The notes: generated from the sequence alone by a model not told the origin. Shown: positions 44,496 to 53,435, counted from the stretch's first letter. The stretch is DNA of 64,000 bases from GCA-2708415 sp964353185 (GCA_964353185.1 CAYGUV010000004.1:69720-133719), one strand, 5' to 3'. A program made the numbers and translations.

Positions 44496-45488
44496 ATGCT
44501 TGATATTAGACTTACAAATAAAGATAAAGCCGAAAATAACGGTAAGCCAAAAAGCTTTTGGAACATACGTGTATGGGGAAATTATGGTGATTTTGACCCA
44601 GAAGCTTACGATGAAGATGAAAAGAAAGTATACGAAGCTTTTAAAAATGCCCACGCGCAACTTCGTGATGATATTCTTACAAGAACAACTTTTATCGAGC
44701 ATTTAGCAACAACACATAATATTTCCAATCAGGGTAAATCTCTCGTCTTACAAAATGAGAAGAGTGGAAATACTATTGTCGCACAATCTGGCAGTATAAA
44801 ATCCCAGAAAAAATTAAAAAGCTATGCAGACGCGATGGCAGTAGCACAAGCGATGGCTTTGGACCCGATGTTTCATGGAAGAAAAGTTCCAATTAATGGA
44901 ACACAGCATGAAAGAGCTATGATGGCATCAGTTTTAAAAACAGTGAATGAGTCATTACCCAAAAAGCAAAGAATAAAAATAAGAAATAAACGGTTGTTCA
45001 GATTATTGCCAATTATTAATGGCCCGCGCATTGAATTACAAAAAATTGCCTACAATTTATCACAAGGCGGTAAGCCAGAATTTACGCGTAACGGTAAATT
45101 TCCTGAAGCTGTATCACAAGCAGCTCACACATCCTCAACCTTACCCCAATCTAATTTAATATCTGAAGATCAATTAAATGATTTTTTCTCTAAAGCCGCA
45201 AATCATGCCCAGACAAATAATAATAATAAAATTACTAGAGCAAACGTTAGGCAATTTGCAAGCGACCTTGGGGTTCGTGGCAATGGGCAAGTTTTGTTTG
45301 GTGAACTTGCAAGAAAGCTCGACCAAAAAGGCCTGGCAACTTCAACAGGAAACACAATAGAGATTAAACCTGAAGTACTTGCAGGATTTTTAGCTGCTGC
45401 TTCTGGAACCTCCTCTAGTTCTGGTGGAGTTGTTGATAGAGTTAAAGCTAGTTTAGGAAGAGCGGCCGGTTTGGTTCCTCCCGTATAA
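44496..45488 (+). CDS. Hypothetical protein, 330 aa, possible LPD7-like segment
   Basis: Not confidently recognised. The segment 110-170 (SYADAMAVAQAMALDPMFHG then KVPINGTQHERAMMASVLKT) resembles the large polyvalent protein-associated LPD7 domain of relaxase/mobile-element proteins (moderate). A Lys/Arg-rich stretch follows (KKQRIKIRNKRLFRLLP). The last 100 residues contain a DQLNDFFSKAANHAQTN region, a winged-helix-like LGVRGNGQVLFGELARKLDQ, and a Gly/Ser-rich tail. There is no signal peptide or membrane segment. Its stop abuts the DUF502 stop (convergent, 0-base gap). Confidence 0.65.
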   Translation: MLDIRLTNKDKAENNGKPKSFWNIRVWGNYGDFDPEAYDEDEKKVYEAFKNAHAQLRDDILTRTTFIEHLATTHNISNQGKSLVLQNEKSGNTIVAQSGSIKSQKKLKSYADAMAVAQAMALDPMFHGRKVPINGTQHERAMMASVLKTVNESLPKKQRIKIRNKRLFRLLPIINGPRIELQKIAYNLSQGGKPEFTRNGKFPEAVSQAAHTSSTLPQSNLISEDQLNDFFSKAANHAQTNNNNKITRANVRQFASDLGVRGNGQVLFGELARKLDQKGLATSTGNTIEIKPEVLAGFLAAASGTSSSSGGVVDRVKASLGRAAGLVPPV

Positions 45489-46172
45489 TCACTTTTTCTC
45501 TGACGGGGTAATTATTCCGCCTGAGACAACTAGCTTTATGCCCTCTTCCACGCTCATATCCATATAGATCAAATCTTTCTTTGGAATAAACAATAAGAAA
45601 CCTGATGTCGGGTTTGGGGTGGTCGGGACAAAGATATTTATTGTTTCATCCGACGTTTTTTCTTGAACTTCGCCTTTTGAAACACCTGTTACAAAACCAA
45701 TCACCCAAATATCTTTTTTAGGATATTCAAACATGACCACTTCTTTAAACGCATCAGAATGTGACGACGTTATCGTCTCCATCACATGTTTAATAGCAAC
45801 ATAGATTTTATTAATAACAGGCACACGTTCCACAATATATTCAGACCAGCGCACCATAAGGCGACCTAAAAAGTTGCGTGTAAACCATCCAACAACAATA
45901 AAAAATACAACCGTTATAATTAAGCCAAATCCAGGAATGTTAAACGGCAAATAGGTATTTGGATTATAAGAATACGGAATAAACGGTGTTATCTTTTCGT
46001 CTAAAAACTCCAAAAATTTCCAAACAATAAATGTCGTAATCGCAATAGGCGCGGTAACAACAACACCTGCCAGAAAATAATTTCTAAGCTTTGCCATGAT
46101 TGTTTTTTTAGAGACATCATTTTTGTCATCAATGACGACATCCGCAATGTCTTTTGGAATGTTATCAACCAT
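45489..46172 (-). CDS. DUF502 family membrane protein
   Basis: A 227-residue inner membrane protein with two hydrophobic segments (about residues 31-52 and 78-95), the usual topology of DUF502. Matching features are NYFLAGVVVTAPIAITTFIV, FLDEKITPFIPY, NIPGFGLIITVVFFIVVGWF, VPVINKIYVAIKHVMETI and FVPTTPNPTSGFLLFIPKKD. The function is unknown, and plant homologues are membrane-anchored. Starts four bases after the stop of glyQS in the same direction, so co-transcribed. Confidence 0.93.
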   Translation of the reverse strand: MVDNIPKDIADVVIDDKNDVSKKTIMAKLRNYFLAGVVVTAPIAITTFIVWKFLEFLDEKITPFIPYSYNPNTYLPFNIPGFGLIITVVFFIVVGWFTRNFLGRLMVRWSEYIVERVPVINKIYVAIKHVMETITSSHSDAFKEVVMFEYPKKDIWVIGFVTGVSKGEVQEKTSDETINIFVPTTPNPTSGFLLFIPKKDLIYMDMSVEEGIKLVVSGGIITPSEKK

Positions 46173-46176
46173 ACGG

Positions 46177-47715
46177 TTATGCTTCTTTCATTTTATCTGT
46201 TAGGTAAGCGTGAACTTCACTCATCGGAATACGTTCTTGCGCCATTGTATTACGCTCACGCACTGTAACAGTTCCATCGCTAATGGTGTCGTTATCAATG
46301 GTAAAGCAATATGGCGTACCAATTTCATCCTGACGGGCATAACGTTTACCGATATTTTGTTTAATATCTAAATCAACGGCAAAATCTTCACGTAGCTCCA
46401 TGTACAGCTTCTCGGCAATTTCTGGTTGCTCCCCTTTGGCCACTAACGGCAAAATTGCCGCCTTCTTTGGCGCCATTTTGGGGGTAAAGTTTAAATAGAC
46501 CCCACTTGGGCGGTTAGGGTCAGGCGTATAAGCCTCACATAACAACGCAAGCACACCACGGGTTAAACCAGAAGCTGGCTCAATCACGTGGGGAATATAT
46601 TTTTCGTTATTACGTTCTGGGTCTAAATATTCTAATTTTTGTTTTGAGTGTTCTTGATGTTGCGTTAAGTCGTAATTCCCACGGTTTGCAATACCTTCAA
46701 GTTCCCCAAAATCTGGCGCGGTAAATGGGTATTTATATTCGATATCTGTCGTCCCTTGGGAATAGAAAACAAGTTCGTCTGTGTCATGCTCACGCATTAG
46801 TAAATTGTCTGATCTTAACCCAACGGTTTGCCAGAATTTTTTACGTTCTGCGCTCCAAAATTCAAACCATTTTTGTGAATCATCCGGATGGCAGAACCAT
46901 TCCATTTCCATTTGTTCAAATTCACGGGAGCGGAAAATATAATTACGCGGCGTCACCTCGTTACGAAACGCTTTTCCTATTTGGGCAATACCAAACGGCA
47001 TTTTAACACGTGATGAATCAACTACATTTTTGAAGTTAATGAAAATTCCTTGCGCTGTCTCCCCACGAAGGTACGCTTTTGTTTTATCTGCTTCAGATGC
47101 GCCGATCCCTGTTTCAAAAAGTAAGTTAAATTCTTTTGGCTCGGTTAATGTGCCTTTCTCTTTGGCATGCGGCGCTAGGACTTTGGTGAAATCTGCCAAA
47201 TCAATATCTGTTAAATTCTTTTGCGTGAAATCACTTAAAGACTTACCCTTACCCACCTTTTTAAGACGGGCATTGAGGAATTCTTCATCATCTTCGATAA
47301 TGGCAATCCACGGCGTATCATCATTCGGGATCAGGCAAATAAGATGGTCTGCGCGGTATCGTTTTTTCGTTTCACGGCAATCAACCATTGGGTCAGAAAA
47401 ACCACCCACATGACCAGACGCAACCCAAACATTTGGGTTTTGGATAATCGCGCTATCAAGGCCAACAATTTGGACGGGATGGCCATCTGGTCCGATAGGC
47501 GGTGTTGTCACCATGGATTTCCACCAAAAATCACGTAAATTGTTTTTTAGTTCCGTTCCCAACGGGCCATAATCCCAAAAGCCGTTAATCCCGCCATAAA
47601 TATCGGATGCAGGAAAAATAAACCCGCGGCGTTTACAAAGCGCAACGATATCTTTCATATCAATATCTGTGGCTTCAGTTTCAGGAACAGGTTCAGTAAG
47701 TGTTGCGGTTGACAT
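46177..47715 (-). CDS. glyQS: Glycyl-tRNA synthetase, single-chain (alpha2) type
   Basis: A 512-residue class II synthetase of the eukaryotic/archaeal-like dimeric type rather than the alpha2-beta2 type. Signatures: VALCKRRGFIFPASDIYGG, GFWDYGPLGTELKNNLRDFW, the motif 2 region IAQIGKAFRNEVTPRNYIFR (FRNE), then EFEQMEMEWFCHP, and motif 3 with VIEPASGLTRGVLALL. The C-terminal anticodon domain is the RxxxxDEIGTP segment. Most alphaproteobacteria that I know use GlyQ/GlyS, so this variant is notable. Co-transcribed with DUF502 gene downstream. Confidence 0.93.
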   Translation of the reverse strand: MSTATLTEPVPETEATDIDMKDIVALCKRRGFIFPASDIYGGINGFWDYGPLGTELKNNLRDFWWKSMVTTPPIGPDGHPVQIVGLDSAIIQNPNVWVASGHVGGFSDPMVDCRETKKRYRADHLICLIPNDDTPWIAIIEDDEEFLNARLKKVGKGKSLSDFTQKNLTDIDLADFTKVLAPHAKEKGTLTEPKEFNLLFETGIGASEADKTKAYLRGETAQGIFINFKNVVDSSRVKMPFGIAQIGKAFRNEVTPRNYIFRSREFEQMEMEWFCHPDDSQKWFEFWSAERKKFWQTVGLRSDNLLMREHDTDELVFYSQGTTDIEYKYPFTAPDFGELEGIANRGNYDLTQHQEHSKQKLEYLDPERNNEKYIPHVIEPASGLTRGVLALLCEAYTPDPNRPSGVYLNFTPKMAPKKAAILPLVAKGEQPEIAEKLYMELREDFAVDLDIKQNIGKRYARQDEIGTPYCFTIDNDTISDGTVTVRERNTMAQERIPMSEVHAYLTDKMKEA

Positions 47716-47876
47716 GATGTTCTTTCAATAAGTTTATAATCTTTAGTAAATATACGTTTTTTCATCAAAATCACAAGCAATCAAGCGGTTTTGCGTTAGA
47801 AAATTTGACAAACACATAATGACCCCATAATTTGTTGTTTTTGTAAAAATAATTATCGCGAAAGATTCCTCCTAAT

Positions 47877-48887
47877 ATGAAAATCCGAAGTCTTATTTTA
47901 TTTACTGCCCTTATGACTGCATCACAAAATGCACAAGCCGATTGGGTGATGTTAAAAAATGGTGATCGCTTAAGCGGTACGATCACACAGCAGAGCGGAA
48001 CAAGCGTTTCTATCAATACAAATAGTATGGGTGTTATCACCTTACCTACGGATAAAATTGCCTCTGTTCATCAAGGGCCCGCCCCTCGTATTTTGGCGCG
48101 CGAATTACGCACTGGCATTCCGATGAGCTATGTTGCACCAGCCACAAACCAAATTACTACAACAAATTCAGACCACGTGATACAAACAGAGGCGGCAAAG
48201 CCCCCTGCCGCCAAGGACGAACGTGAAGTGGGCGTATATAAATGGTCTGGCCGCGCAAGCCTTGGTGGTACGCTTGAAACAGGAAATAATGAGGCCAGCA
48301 ATGTTGTCGCAGATATTGAAGCAAAAGTGCGCGATAAAAACAATCGTTTTAAGTTAGGCGCAGAAGCCAATTACGGTACCGAAGATGGGGAACGCACAGA
48401 TAACGATCAGCAAGCCTATGGTGAATATGATCGTTTTATTACCGAAAAATGGTTTATTGGGGGTCGTCAAGATTTTGAACGTGATGAATTTGAACAGCTA
48501 GATTTACGGAGCAAAACAGGAGCCTTTGCAGGATATCAATTTTATGAGCAAGATGATTTAAACCTATCGGTAAAATCTGGCCCATCATATATTTATGAGA
48601 AGTTTGAAAATGACGACACCGAAAGTGATATCGCCCTTGGTTGGTTATTAGATTACGACCAAAAATTTGTGGATGATAAATTACAGCTATTTCACAACCA
48701 TGAAATACAGACCCCTTTTGCCGATACAGGGGCATTTTTATTCGAAAGCGCGACAGGCGCACGTGTGCCAATTGGTGAAAAACTGGATGCATCTGCGCAA
48801 ATTGATTTTGATTGGGATAATGACCCAGCCGATGGGGTTAAGGAAGATGATACGACTTATTCCCTCAAGCTAGGCTATGGTTGGTAA
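47877..48887 (+). CDS. DUF481 outer membrane protein
   Basis: A 336-residue exported protein. Signal peptide at residues 1-21 (ALMTASQNAQA). A small N-terminal domain follows (DWVMLKNGDRLSGTITQQSG, TLPTDKIASVHQG), then a Pro/Ala-rich linker, and from about 120 the DUF481 beta-barrel: WSGRASLGGTLETGNNEAS, with alternating strands ending in aromatic residues and a C-terminal LKLGYGW. Barrel ending in Trp is the outer-membrane signature. The family is salt-stress-inducible in some species; the exact role is unknown. Divergent from glyQS. Confidence 0.9.
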   Translation: MKIRSLILFTALMTASQNAQADWVMLKNGDRLSGTITQQSGTSVSINTNSMGVITLPTDKIASVHQGPAPRILARELRTGIPMSYVAPATNQITTTNSDHVIQTEAAKPPAAKDEREVGVYKWSGRASLGGTLETGNNEASNVVADIEAKVRDKNNRFKLGAEANYGTEDGERTDNDQQAYGEYDRFITEKWFIGGRQDFERDEFEQLDLRSKTGAFAGYQFYEQDDLNLSVKSGPSYIYEKFENDDTESDIALGWLLDYDQKFVDDKLQLFHNHEIQTPFADTGAFLFESATGARVPIGEKLDASAQIDFDWDNDPADGVKEDDTTYSLKLGYGW

Positions 48888-48916
48888 CCATTATTTTCCA
48901 ATGTTAAAAAAATAAA

Positions 48917-48937
48917 AAAGGGGCGATAGGCCCCTTT
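48917..48937. terminator. Bidirectional terminator between DUF481 gene and the 35-aa gene
   Basis: Perfect 8-bp stem aaaggggc (48917-48924) / gcccctttt side gcccctttt start (48930-48937), 5-base loop, with an A-run to the left and T-rich tail to the right, so it works in both directions. Confidence 0.85.
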
Positions 48938-48941
48938 AATT

Positions 48942-49049
48942 TTATTTATCTGATGCGCGCTCTTCTGCGGCTTTGGCGGTCATTTCCGCGCTTATGGCGG
49001 CTGACATGGCTTCGCCAAGACGGCTCATGCCTTTCTTAAAATTCAACAT
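48942..49049 (-). CDS. Small protein, 35 aa
   Basis: A short open frame with a strong Shine-Dalgarno, GAGGAAGGG, eight bases before the ATG at 49049, and a bidirectional terminator right behind the stop. It reads MLNFKKGMSRLGEAMSAA then ISAEMTAKAAEERASDK, an amphipathic, Ala/Glu/Lys-rich helix. The Met at every third to fourth position on one face suggests a membrane-surface or partner-binding helix. Too short for standard gene callers. Function unknown; gene reality is supported by ribosome site and terminator. Confidence 0.6.
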   Translation of the reverse strand: MLNFKKGMSRLGEAMSAAISAEMTAKAAEERASDK

Positions 49050-49108
49050 AGTGATTACCCTTCCTCTTGATATTATAGAATATCAAAATCAGGTAAATAT
49101 TATGTTAA

Positions 49109-49270
49109 TTAGATGGTAATAAATGCAAAAAATAATATTATACCTAATATAAAAAGCCCTAAACTTAATAAAACCGTGTTCGCAGCATAGTCTTCATATT
49201 CAATTGCTTGCTCCTCACAAATTTTTGCGTCTAAGTCGTTTCCTTGATATTTAAACCTATTAGATGCCAT
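49109..49270 (-). CDS. Small single-pass membrane protein, 53 aa
   Basis: The ATG at 49270 opens 53 codons to TAA at 49109. An acidic, polar first half (MASNRFKYQGNDLDAKICEE) is followed by a single membrane segment (TVLLSLGLFILGIILFFAFI). A GGAAG ribosome site precedes the ATG at four bases. It starts 13 bases after the stop of the 60-aa membrane ORF, in the same direction, which suggests a two-gene unit downstream of gyrA. No family recognised. Confidence 0.5.
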   Translation of the reverse strand: MASNRFKYQGNDLDAKICEEQAIEYEDYAANTVLLSLGLFILGIILFFAFITI

Positions 49271-49282
49271 CAATCTTCCAAT

Positions 49283-49465
49283 TCATATTAAACCAGGCCA
49301 GACTACCAATATTGCTGATATGATTGATCCAAGAAAAAATAAGTTTGAAAAAATGAAAATTAAATTTAAATCTTTTTCAAAAACTTGAACGTAAGTTGCA
49401 AAAAAAGCTATTGAAGCTAAATTAACTGTTATCAAGCTTTTAAGTGCAAATATATATATTTGCAC
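49283..49465 (-). CDS. Small membrane protein, 60 aa, uncertain start
   Basis: A hydrophobic open frame with two membrane segments (about residues 10-27, LITVNLASIAFFATYVQ, and 35-58). The only early start is a GTG at 49465 within the 40-bp palindrome, which is weak; an internal TTG could also serve. It is probably translated with the following 53-aa gene. No family recognised. Confidence 0.35.
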   Translation of the reverse strand: MQIYIFALKSLITVNLASIAFFATYVQVFEKDLNLIFIFSNLFFLGSIISAILVVWPGLI

Positions 49466-49474
49466 TTAAAAGCT
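49435..49474. repeat. Perfect 40-bp palindrome
   Basis: Left arm agcttttaagtgcaaatata (49435-49454) is followed directly by its exact reverse complement (49455-49474). It lies between the gyrA stop (49532) and the small membrane gene. As RNA it would be a 20-bp hairpin without a normal loop; there is no T-run immediately behind it on the minus strand. Confidence 0.9.
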
Positions 49475-49531
49475 CTTTGTCTATATTTTTGCTCTATATT
49501 GGAATGTATAGAAAATTTCTCTAACTTTTCC

Positions 49532-52201
49532 TCACTCATCACCACTTTCATCTTCTGCGGCTTCGATTATTTCTTCCGCTTTAGAGTCCGGATCAACGGC
49601 GACATCTTTTGCTTCGATGATTTCTTCGATCTCTTCTTCATCATCTTCGACCAGCCATGCGACAGAAACAACTTTTTCATCGCCAGAGACCTTGAATAAC
49701 GTCACCCCTTGGGCGGAGCGTCCGGTGAAGCGGACATTATGCACAGGCATTCTAATCATTTGCCCTGCATCAGAAATAAGCATCACTTGATGATCATCAG
49801 TCACGGGAAAAGTTGAGACAATCTCCCCTGTTTTATCGGTCACTTTCATGTTCACAACGCCCTGACCACCGCGGCCAATTGTACGATATTCAGACGCGTA
49901 AGTACGTTTACCAAAACCGCGTTCGGATACGGTCAATAACGCCTGTCCTTGCTCCCCTTCGGCTTCACGTTTAAGGATAGACATGGTCATAACCTCGTCC
50001 CCCTTACCTAATTTCATGCCACGCACCCCTTTGGAGGTACGGCCAGAGAAAACGCGAATGGCATCAACAGGGAAACGAATGGCCTTCCCCTTACGTGAGG
50101 CCAAAAATACATCTTCATCTTCGCTTGCAATTTTTACGGCAACCAATTGCTCACCTTCATCCAGTTTCATCGCAATCAAACCGTTCGAGCGGATATTTTG
50201 GAAATCCTTTAATTTATTACGGCGGATTGTTCCATGGGATGTCGTAAACATAATATCTAGTTTATCCCAAAGCTCTTCATTTTCAGGAACGCGTAAGTAA
50301 ACAGATACATTCTCTTCGGCCTCAAGCGGCAATAAATTGACCATTGCCTTGCCCCGTGATTGTGGAGAGGCAAGTGGCAATTGCCAAACTTTTAACGTAT
50401 GCGCAATACCGCGGCTGGTGAAGAAAATAATCGGTGTGTGTGTTGACGCAACAAACATGTCAGAGACAAAATCATCATCTTTGAGCGCCGTACCCGAGCG
50501 ACCCTTTCCACCACGTTTTTGTGCGCGATATGTATCAAGCGGTACACGTTTCACATATCCACCATGTGTAATCGTCACAACCATATCTTCACGTTGAATA
50601 AGATCCTCAATATCGGATTCAAATTCTGCTTCACACAATTCTGTACGTCGCGGCGTGCCAAATTTTTCTTTTACTTCATTCAACTCTTCACGCAATACCT
50701 CAAGCATTTTTTCACGTGAGGCCAAGATCGCTAAGTATTCGGCAATAGCGTCCGTAATTACATTTAATTCATCACCAATTTTATCACGTTCCAGCCCTGT
50801 TAAGCGGTGCAAGCGTAAATCAAGAATTGCTTTGGCTTGGGTTTCGGACATTTGGTATGTATTGCCCTCGGCCACGGGATGCTCAGGATCATCAATTAAT
50901 TCAATTAATGGCCCCACATCATGTACAGGCCAACGTTTAGCCAATAGTCCTTCGCGTGCCTCTTGCGGGTTTGCCGCGCCACGGATAAGCGCTATAATTT
51001 CATCAATATTCGCAACCGCCACGGCCAAACCAGCCAAGATATGGGCACGATCGCGCGCCTTGCCCAGTTCATAAATTGTGCGGCGCGTAATAACTTCTTC
51101 ACGAAATTTAACAAACGCTTCAATAAAATCTTTTAAGACAAAAATACGTGGACGCCCATGATCCAACGCAACCATGTTGCAACCAAAAGAAGTCTGTAAC
51201 GCTGTATATTTAAACAGCTGGTTTAACACCACTTCTGCCACAGCCCCTTTTTTCAAATCAACAACAACGCGCACACCATCGCGGTCTGATTCGTCACGAA
51301 TTTCAGATATATCTTCAACAATCTTCTCACGTGCCACTTCCCCAAGGCGTTCAAGCAACTTTCCTTTATTCACTTGATACGGAACTTCATGCACAACGAT
51401 TGATTGACGGCCGCTTGAAATATCTTCAAAAGATGTTTTTGCGCGCATCATGACAGACCCATTCCCCGTGCGATACGCCGATTTAATACCAACCTTACCC
51501 AAAATTTGTGCCCCTGTTGGGAAATCTGGTCCAGGAATAATTTCCATGAGTTCTTCGGTCGTAATATCTTTATTATCAACAAACGCCAAACACCCATCGA
51601 CAACTTCGTTTAAGTTATGTGGTGGAATATTTGTGGCCATACCAACGGCAATTCCGCCTGCACCATTAACCAATAGGTTTGGAATACGCGCAGGAAGAAC
51701 TTCTGGTTCTTGCGTTGAATCATCATAGTTTGGACGGTAATTAACAGTGTCTTTTTCAATATCTATTAGAAGCGCTTCAGCAGCTTTATTCAAGCGTGAT
51801 TCGGTGTAACGCATCGCCGCAGGCGGGTCACCATCCATCGATCCAAAGTTACCTTGCCCATCAATTAAAGGAAGACGGAGCGAGAAGTCTTGCGCCATAC
51901 GTACTAATGAATCATAAATCGCTTGGTCACCATGTGGGTGATATTTACCCATTACATCCCCGACAATACGGGCAGATTTACGATATGGTTTATCGGAGGT
52001 ATATCCACCCTCACGCATGGCATAGAAAATGCGGCGGTGAACAGGCTTCAATCCATCCCGCGCATCAGGAAGCGCGCGCGAGACAATAACGCTCATCGCA
52101 TAGTCCAAATAAGACTGCTTCATCTCTTCTTCAATGGTAATCGAAGGAAGATCCTTTGGTGGTTCTGGTGGTAATAGTTCTGTGTTGTCAGCGTCGCTCA
52201 T
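49532..52201 (-). CDS. gyrA: DNA gyrase subunit A
   Basis: An 889-residue type II topoisomerase subunit. Catalytic Tyr132 in AAMRYTESRL. The quinolone-determining helix reads HGDQAIYDSLVRMAQ (residues 90-104): the position equal to E. coli Ser83 is Gln93, and Asp87 is kept as Asp97. The GyrA-box QRGGKGRSG is present in the C-terminal beta-pinwheel, and the final about 60 residues are acidic. Standard length. No unusual neighbours in an operon sense; small membrane genes lie downstream and DUF2059 gene upstream, all on the minus strand. Confidence 0.98.
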   Translation of the reverse strand: MSDADNTELLPPEPPKDLPSITIEEEMKQSYLDYAMSVIVSRALPDARDGLKPVHRRIFYAMREGGYTSDKPYRKSARIVGDVMGKYHPHGDQAIYDSLVRMAQDFSLRLPLIDGQGNFGSMDGDPPAAMRYTESRLNKAAEALLIDIEKDTVNYRPNYDDSTQEPEVLPARIPNLLVNGAGGIAVGMATNIPPHNLNEVVDGCLAFVDNKDITTEELMEIIPGPDFPTGAQILGKVGIKSAYRTGNGSVMMRAKTSFEDISSGRQSIVVHEVPYQVNKGKLLERLGEVAREKIVEDISEIRDESDRDGVRVVVDLKKGAVAEVVLNQLFKYTALQTSFGCNMVALDHGRPRIFVLKDFIEAFVKFREEVITRRTIYELGKARDRAHILAGLAVAVANIDEIIALIRGAANPQEAREGLLAKRWPVHDVGPLIELIDDPEHPVAEGNTYQMSETQAKAILDLRLHRLTGLERDKIGDELNVITDAIAEYLAILASREKMLEVLREELNEVKEKFGTPRRTELCEAEFESDIEDLIQREDMVVTITHGGYVKRVPLDTYRAQKRGGKGRSGTALKDDDFVSDMFVASTHTPIIFFTSRGIAHTLKVWQLPLASPQSRGKAMVNLLPLEAEENVSVYLRVPENEELWDKLDIMFTTSHGTIRRNKLKDFQNIRSNGLIAMKLDEGEQLVAVKIASEDEDVFLASRKGKAIRFPVDAIRVFSGRTSKGVRGMKLGKGDEVMTMSILKREAEGEQGQALLTVSERGFGKRTYASEYRTIGRGGQGVVNMKVTDKTGEIVSTFPVTDDHQVMLISDAGQMIRMPVHNVRFTGRSAQGVTLFKVSGDEKVVSVAWLVEDDEEEIEEIIEAKDVAVDPDSKAEEIIEAAEDESGDE

Positions 52202-52338
52202 TGCGGTTCTTTCAATAGGTCATTAATGATTCCTATTTGTAGCAATTTGAGCAGGGTAAAACAAGGGAACACAACGGTTTTATGCGTTTTTTACACGTTA
52301 TTTGAGGATAAGTATTTGAAGCGATAAAAGCCGAAAAG

Positions 52339-52875
52339 CTATTGTTTCCCAACCTTCAGGTCGAGCAAGGCTTTATCGACCATTTTGGTCATCAAAGGAA
52401 GTAACGCTTTTTCGTAATCTACCGTTTTATGAGAGACGGAACGCCCCTCCTTTGACCCATAAAAGTCAATCATGGCGCGCAATTCTTTTGCCGTGAAGAT
52501 ATCCGCCATCGCATCAACAGACGCTTCTTCTAAGGCGTCATACTCAATGGCTTTACGCATGCCTGATTTAAATTCTAACCGTTTTGCGGGCTCAATCTGG
52601 GCCACAACAACGTCTAGGGCATTTTCAATTTTGGGGCGAATTGGCCAAATTTGATGCATTTCACGCGATAATGATAAACGCTCCTCATAATCACCCTCTT
52701 CCTCTGCTAAAGGGGCGATAGCCGCTTCCGCTTCAACCTCAGAAGTCTCATCAACAATTAAATCAGCTCTGTCTGATAAAGATTCTTGTAAGACTGCTTC
52801 CGCATCCTCTTGCGCATGCGCTAAGGGGGAGAAGGAAATAACCGCAAGAAGAGATAGTGATAAAAATTTAATCAT
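52339..52875 (-). CDS. DUF2059 exported protein
   Basis: A 178-residue secreted protein. Signal peptide at 1-21 (SLLAVISFSPLAHAQ). An acidic, Glu/Ala-rich linker follows (about 25-60). The DUF2059 core is the C-terminal 100 residues: RKAIEYDALEEASVDAMADI, FTAKELRAMIDFYGSKEGRS, VSHKTVDYEKALLPLMTKMV. The motif F(T/S)xxELxAMxxFYxSxxG is diagnostic. Predicted periplasmic, function unknown. Follows gyrA upstream in the same direction. Confidence 0.9.
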   Translation of the reverse strand: MIKFLSLSLLAVISFSPLAHAQEDAEAVLQESLSDRADLIVDETSEVEAEAAIAPLAEEEGDYEERLSLSREMHQIWPIRPKIENALDVVVAQIEPAKRLEFKSGMRKAIEYDALEEASVDAMADIFTAKELRAMIDFYGSKEGRSVSHKTVDYEKALLPLMTKMVDKALLDLKVGKQ

Positions 52876-52961
52876 TATTTATTATAACCTAATTTATATT
52901 CGAATTAGAAATTTACCCACTATTTTTGTTTAAAATCATGACAATATTGTCATTTATTCAA

Positions 52962-53435
52962 TCAAAACGGAATTTCATCTTCTAATTCATCGATTGGGGC
53001 TGGGCTGTTATTTTGCTGCGCCGGTTGTTGTTGATAAGACGATTGATTATCGCTAAAGCCACCACCAGCAGATGCGCCGCCTTGGTTACGAGAATCAAGC
53101 ATCGTTAACTCCCCACGGTACGGACGTAAAACAACCTCAGTTGTATATTTCTTTTGGCCATCTTGTTCCCAAGAGCGTGTTTCTAATTGGCCTTCAATAT
53201 AAAGCTTCGCGCCTTTTTTAACGTAGTTTTCGCAAACATTCACTAGGCCTTGGTTAAAGATAACAACGCGATGCCATTCAGACTTCTCACGGCGTTCACC
53301 TGTCGCTTTATCTTTCCAGCTTTCAGATGTTGCAAGGGATAAGTTAACGACTTTATCGCCGCTACCCATTGTTTTAATCTCTGGGTCTGCACCCAAATTG
53401 CCGATAAGAATTACTTTGTTAACGCTGCCTGCCAT
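52962..53435 (-). CDS. ssb: Single-stranded DNA-binding protein
   Basis: A 157-residue SSB. OB fold: VNKVILIGNLGADPEIKTM, VVNLSLATSESWKDKATGER, SEWHRVVIFNQGLVNVCENY, LYIEGQLETRSWEQDGQKKY. The linker is Gln/Ser/Asn-rich (QQQPAQQNNSP) and the acidic tail ends in EDEIPF, where the last residues recruit repair and replication proteins. Normal for bacteria. uvrA lies 2.3 kb away in the opposite direction, the common arrangement being ssb beside uvrA. Confidence 0.97.
   Translation of the reverse strand: MAGSVNKVILIGNLGADPEIKTMGSGDKVVNLSLATSESWKDKATGERREKSEWHRVVIFNQGLVNVCENYVKKGAKLYIEGQLETRSWEQDGQKKYTTEVVLRPYRGELTMLDSRNQGGASAGGGFSDNQSSYQQQPAQQNNSPAPIDELEDEIPF

Noticed and set aside
44433..44702. 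89-aa minus-strand frame opposite the start of the 330-aa gene
   Set aside because: Shadow of the real gene; no ribosome site and not separated from it.
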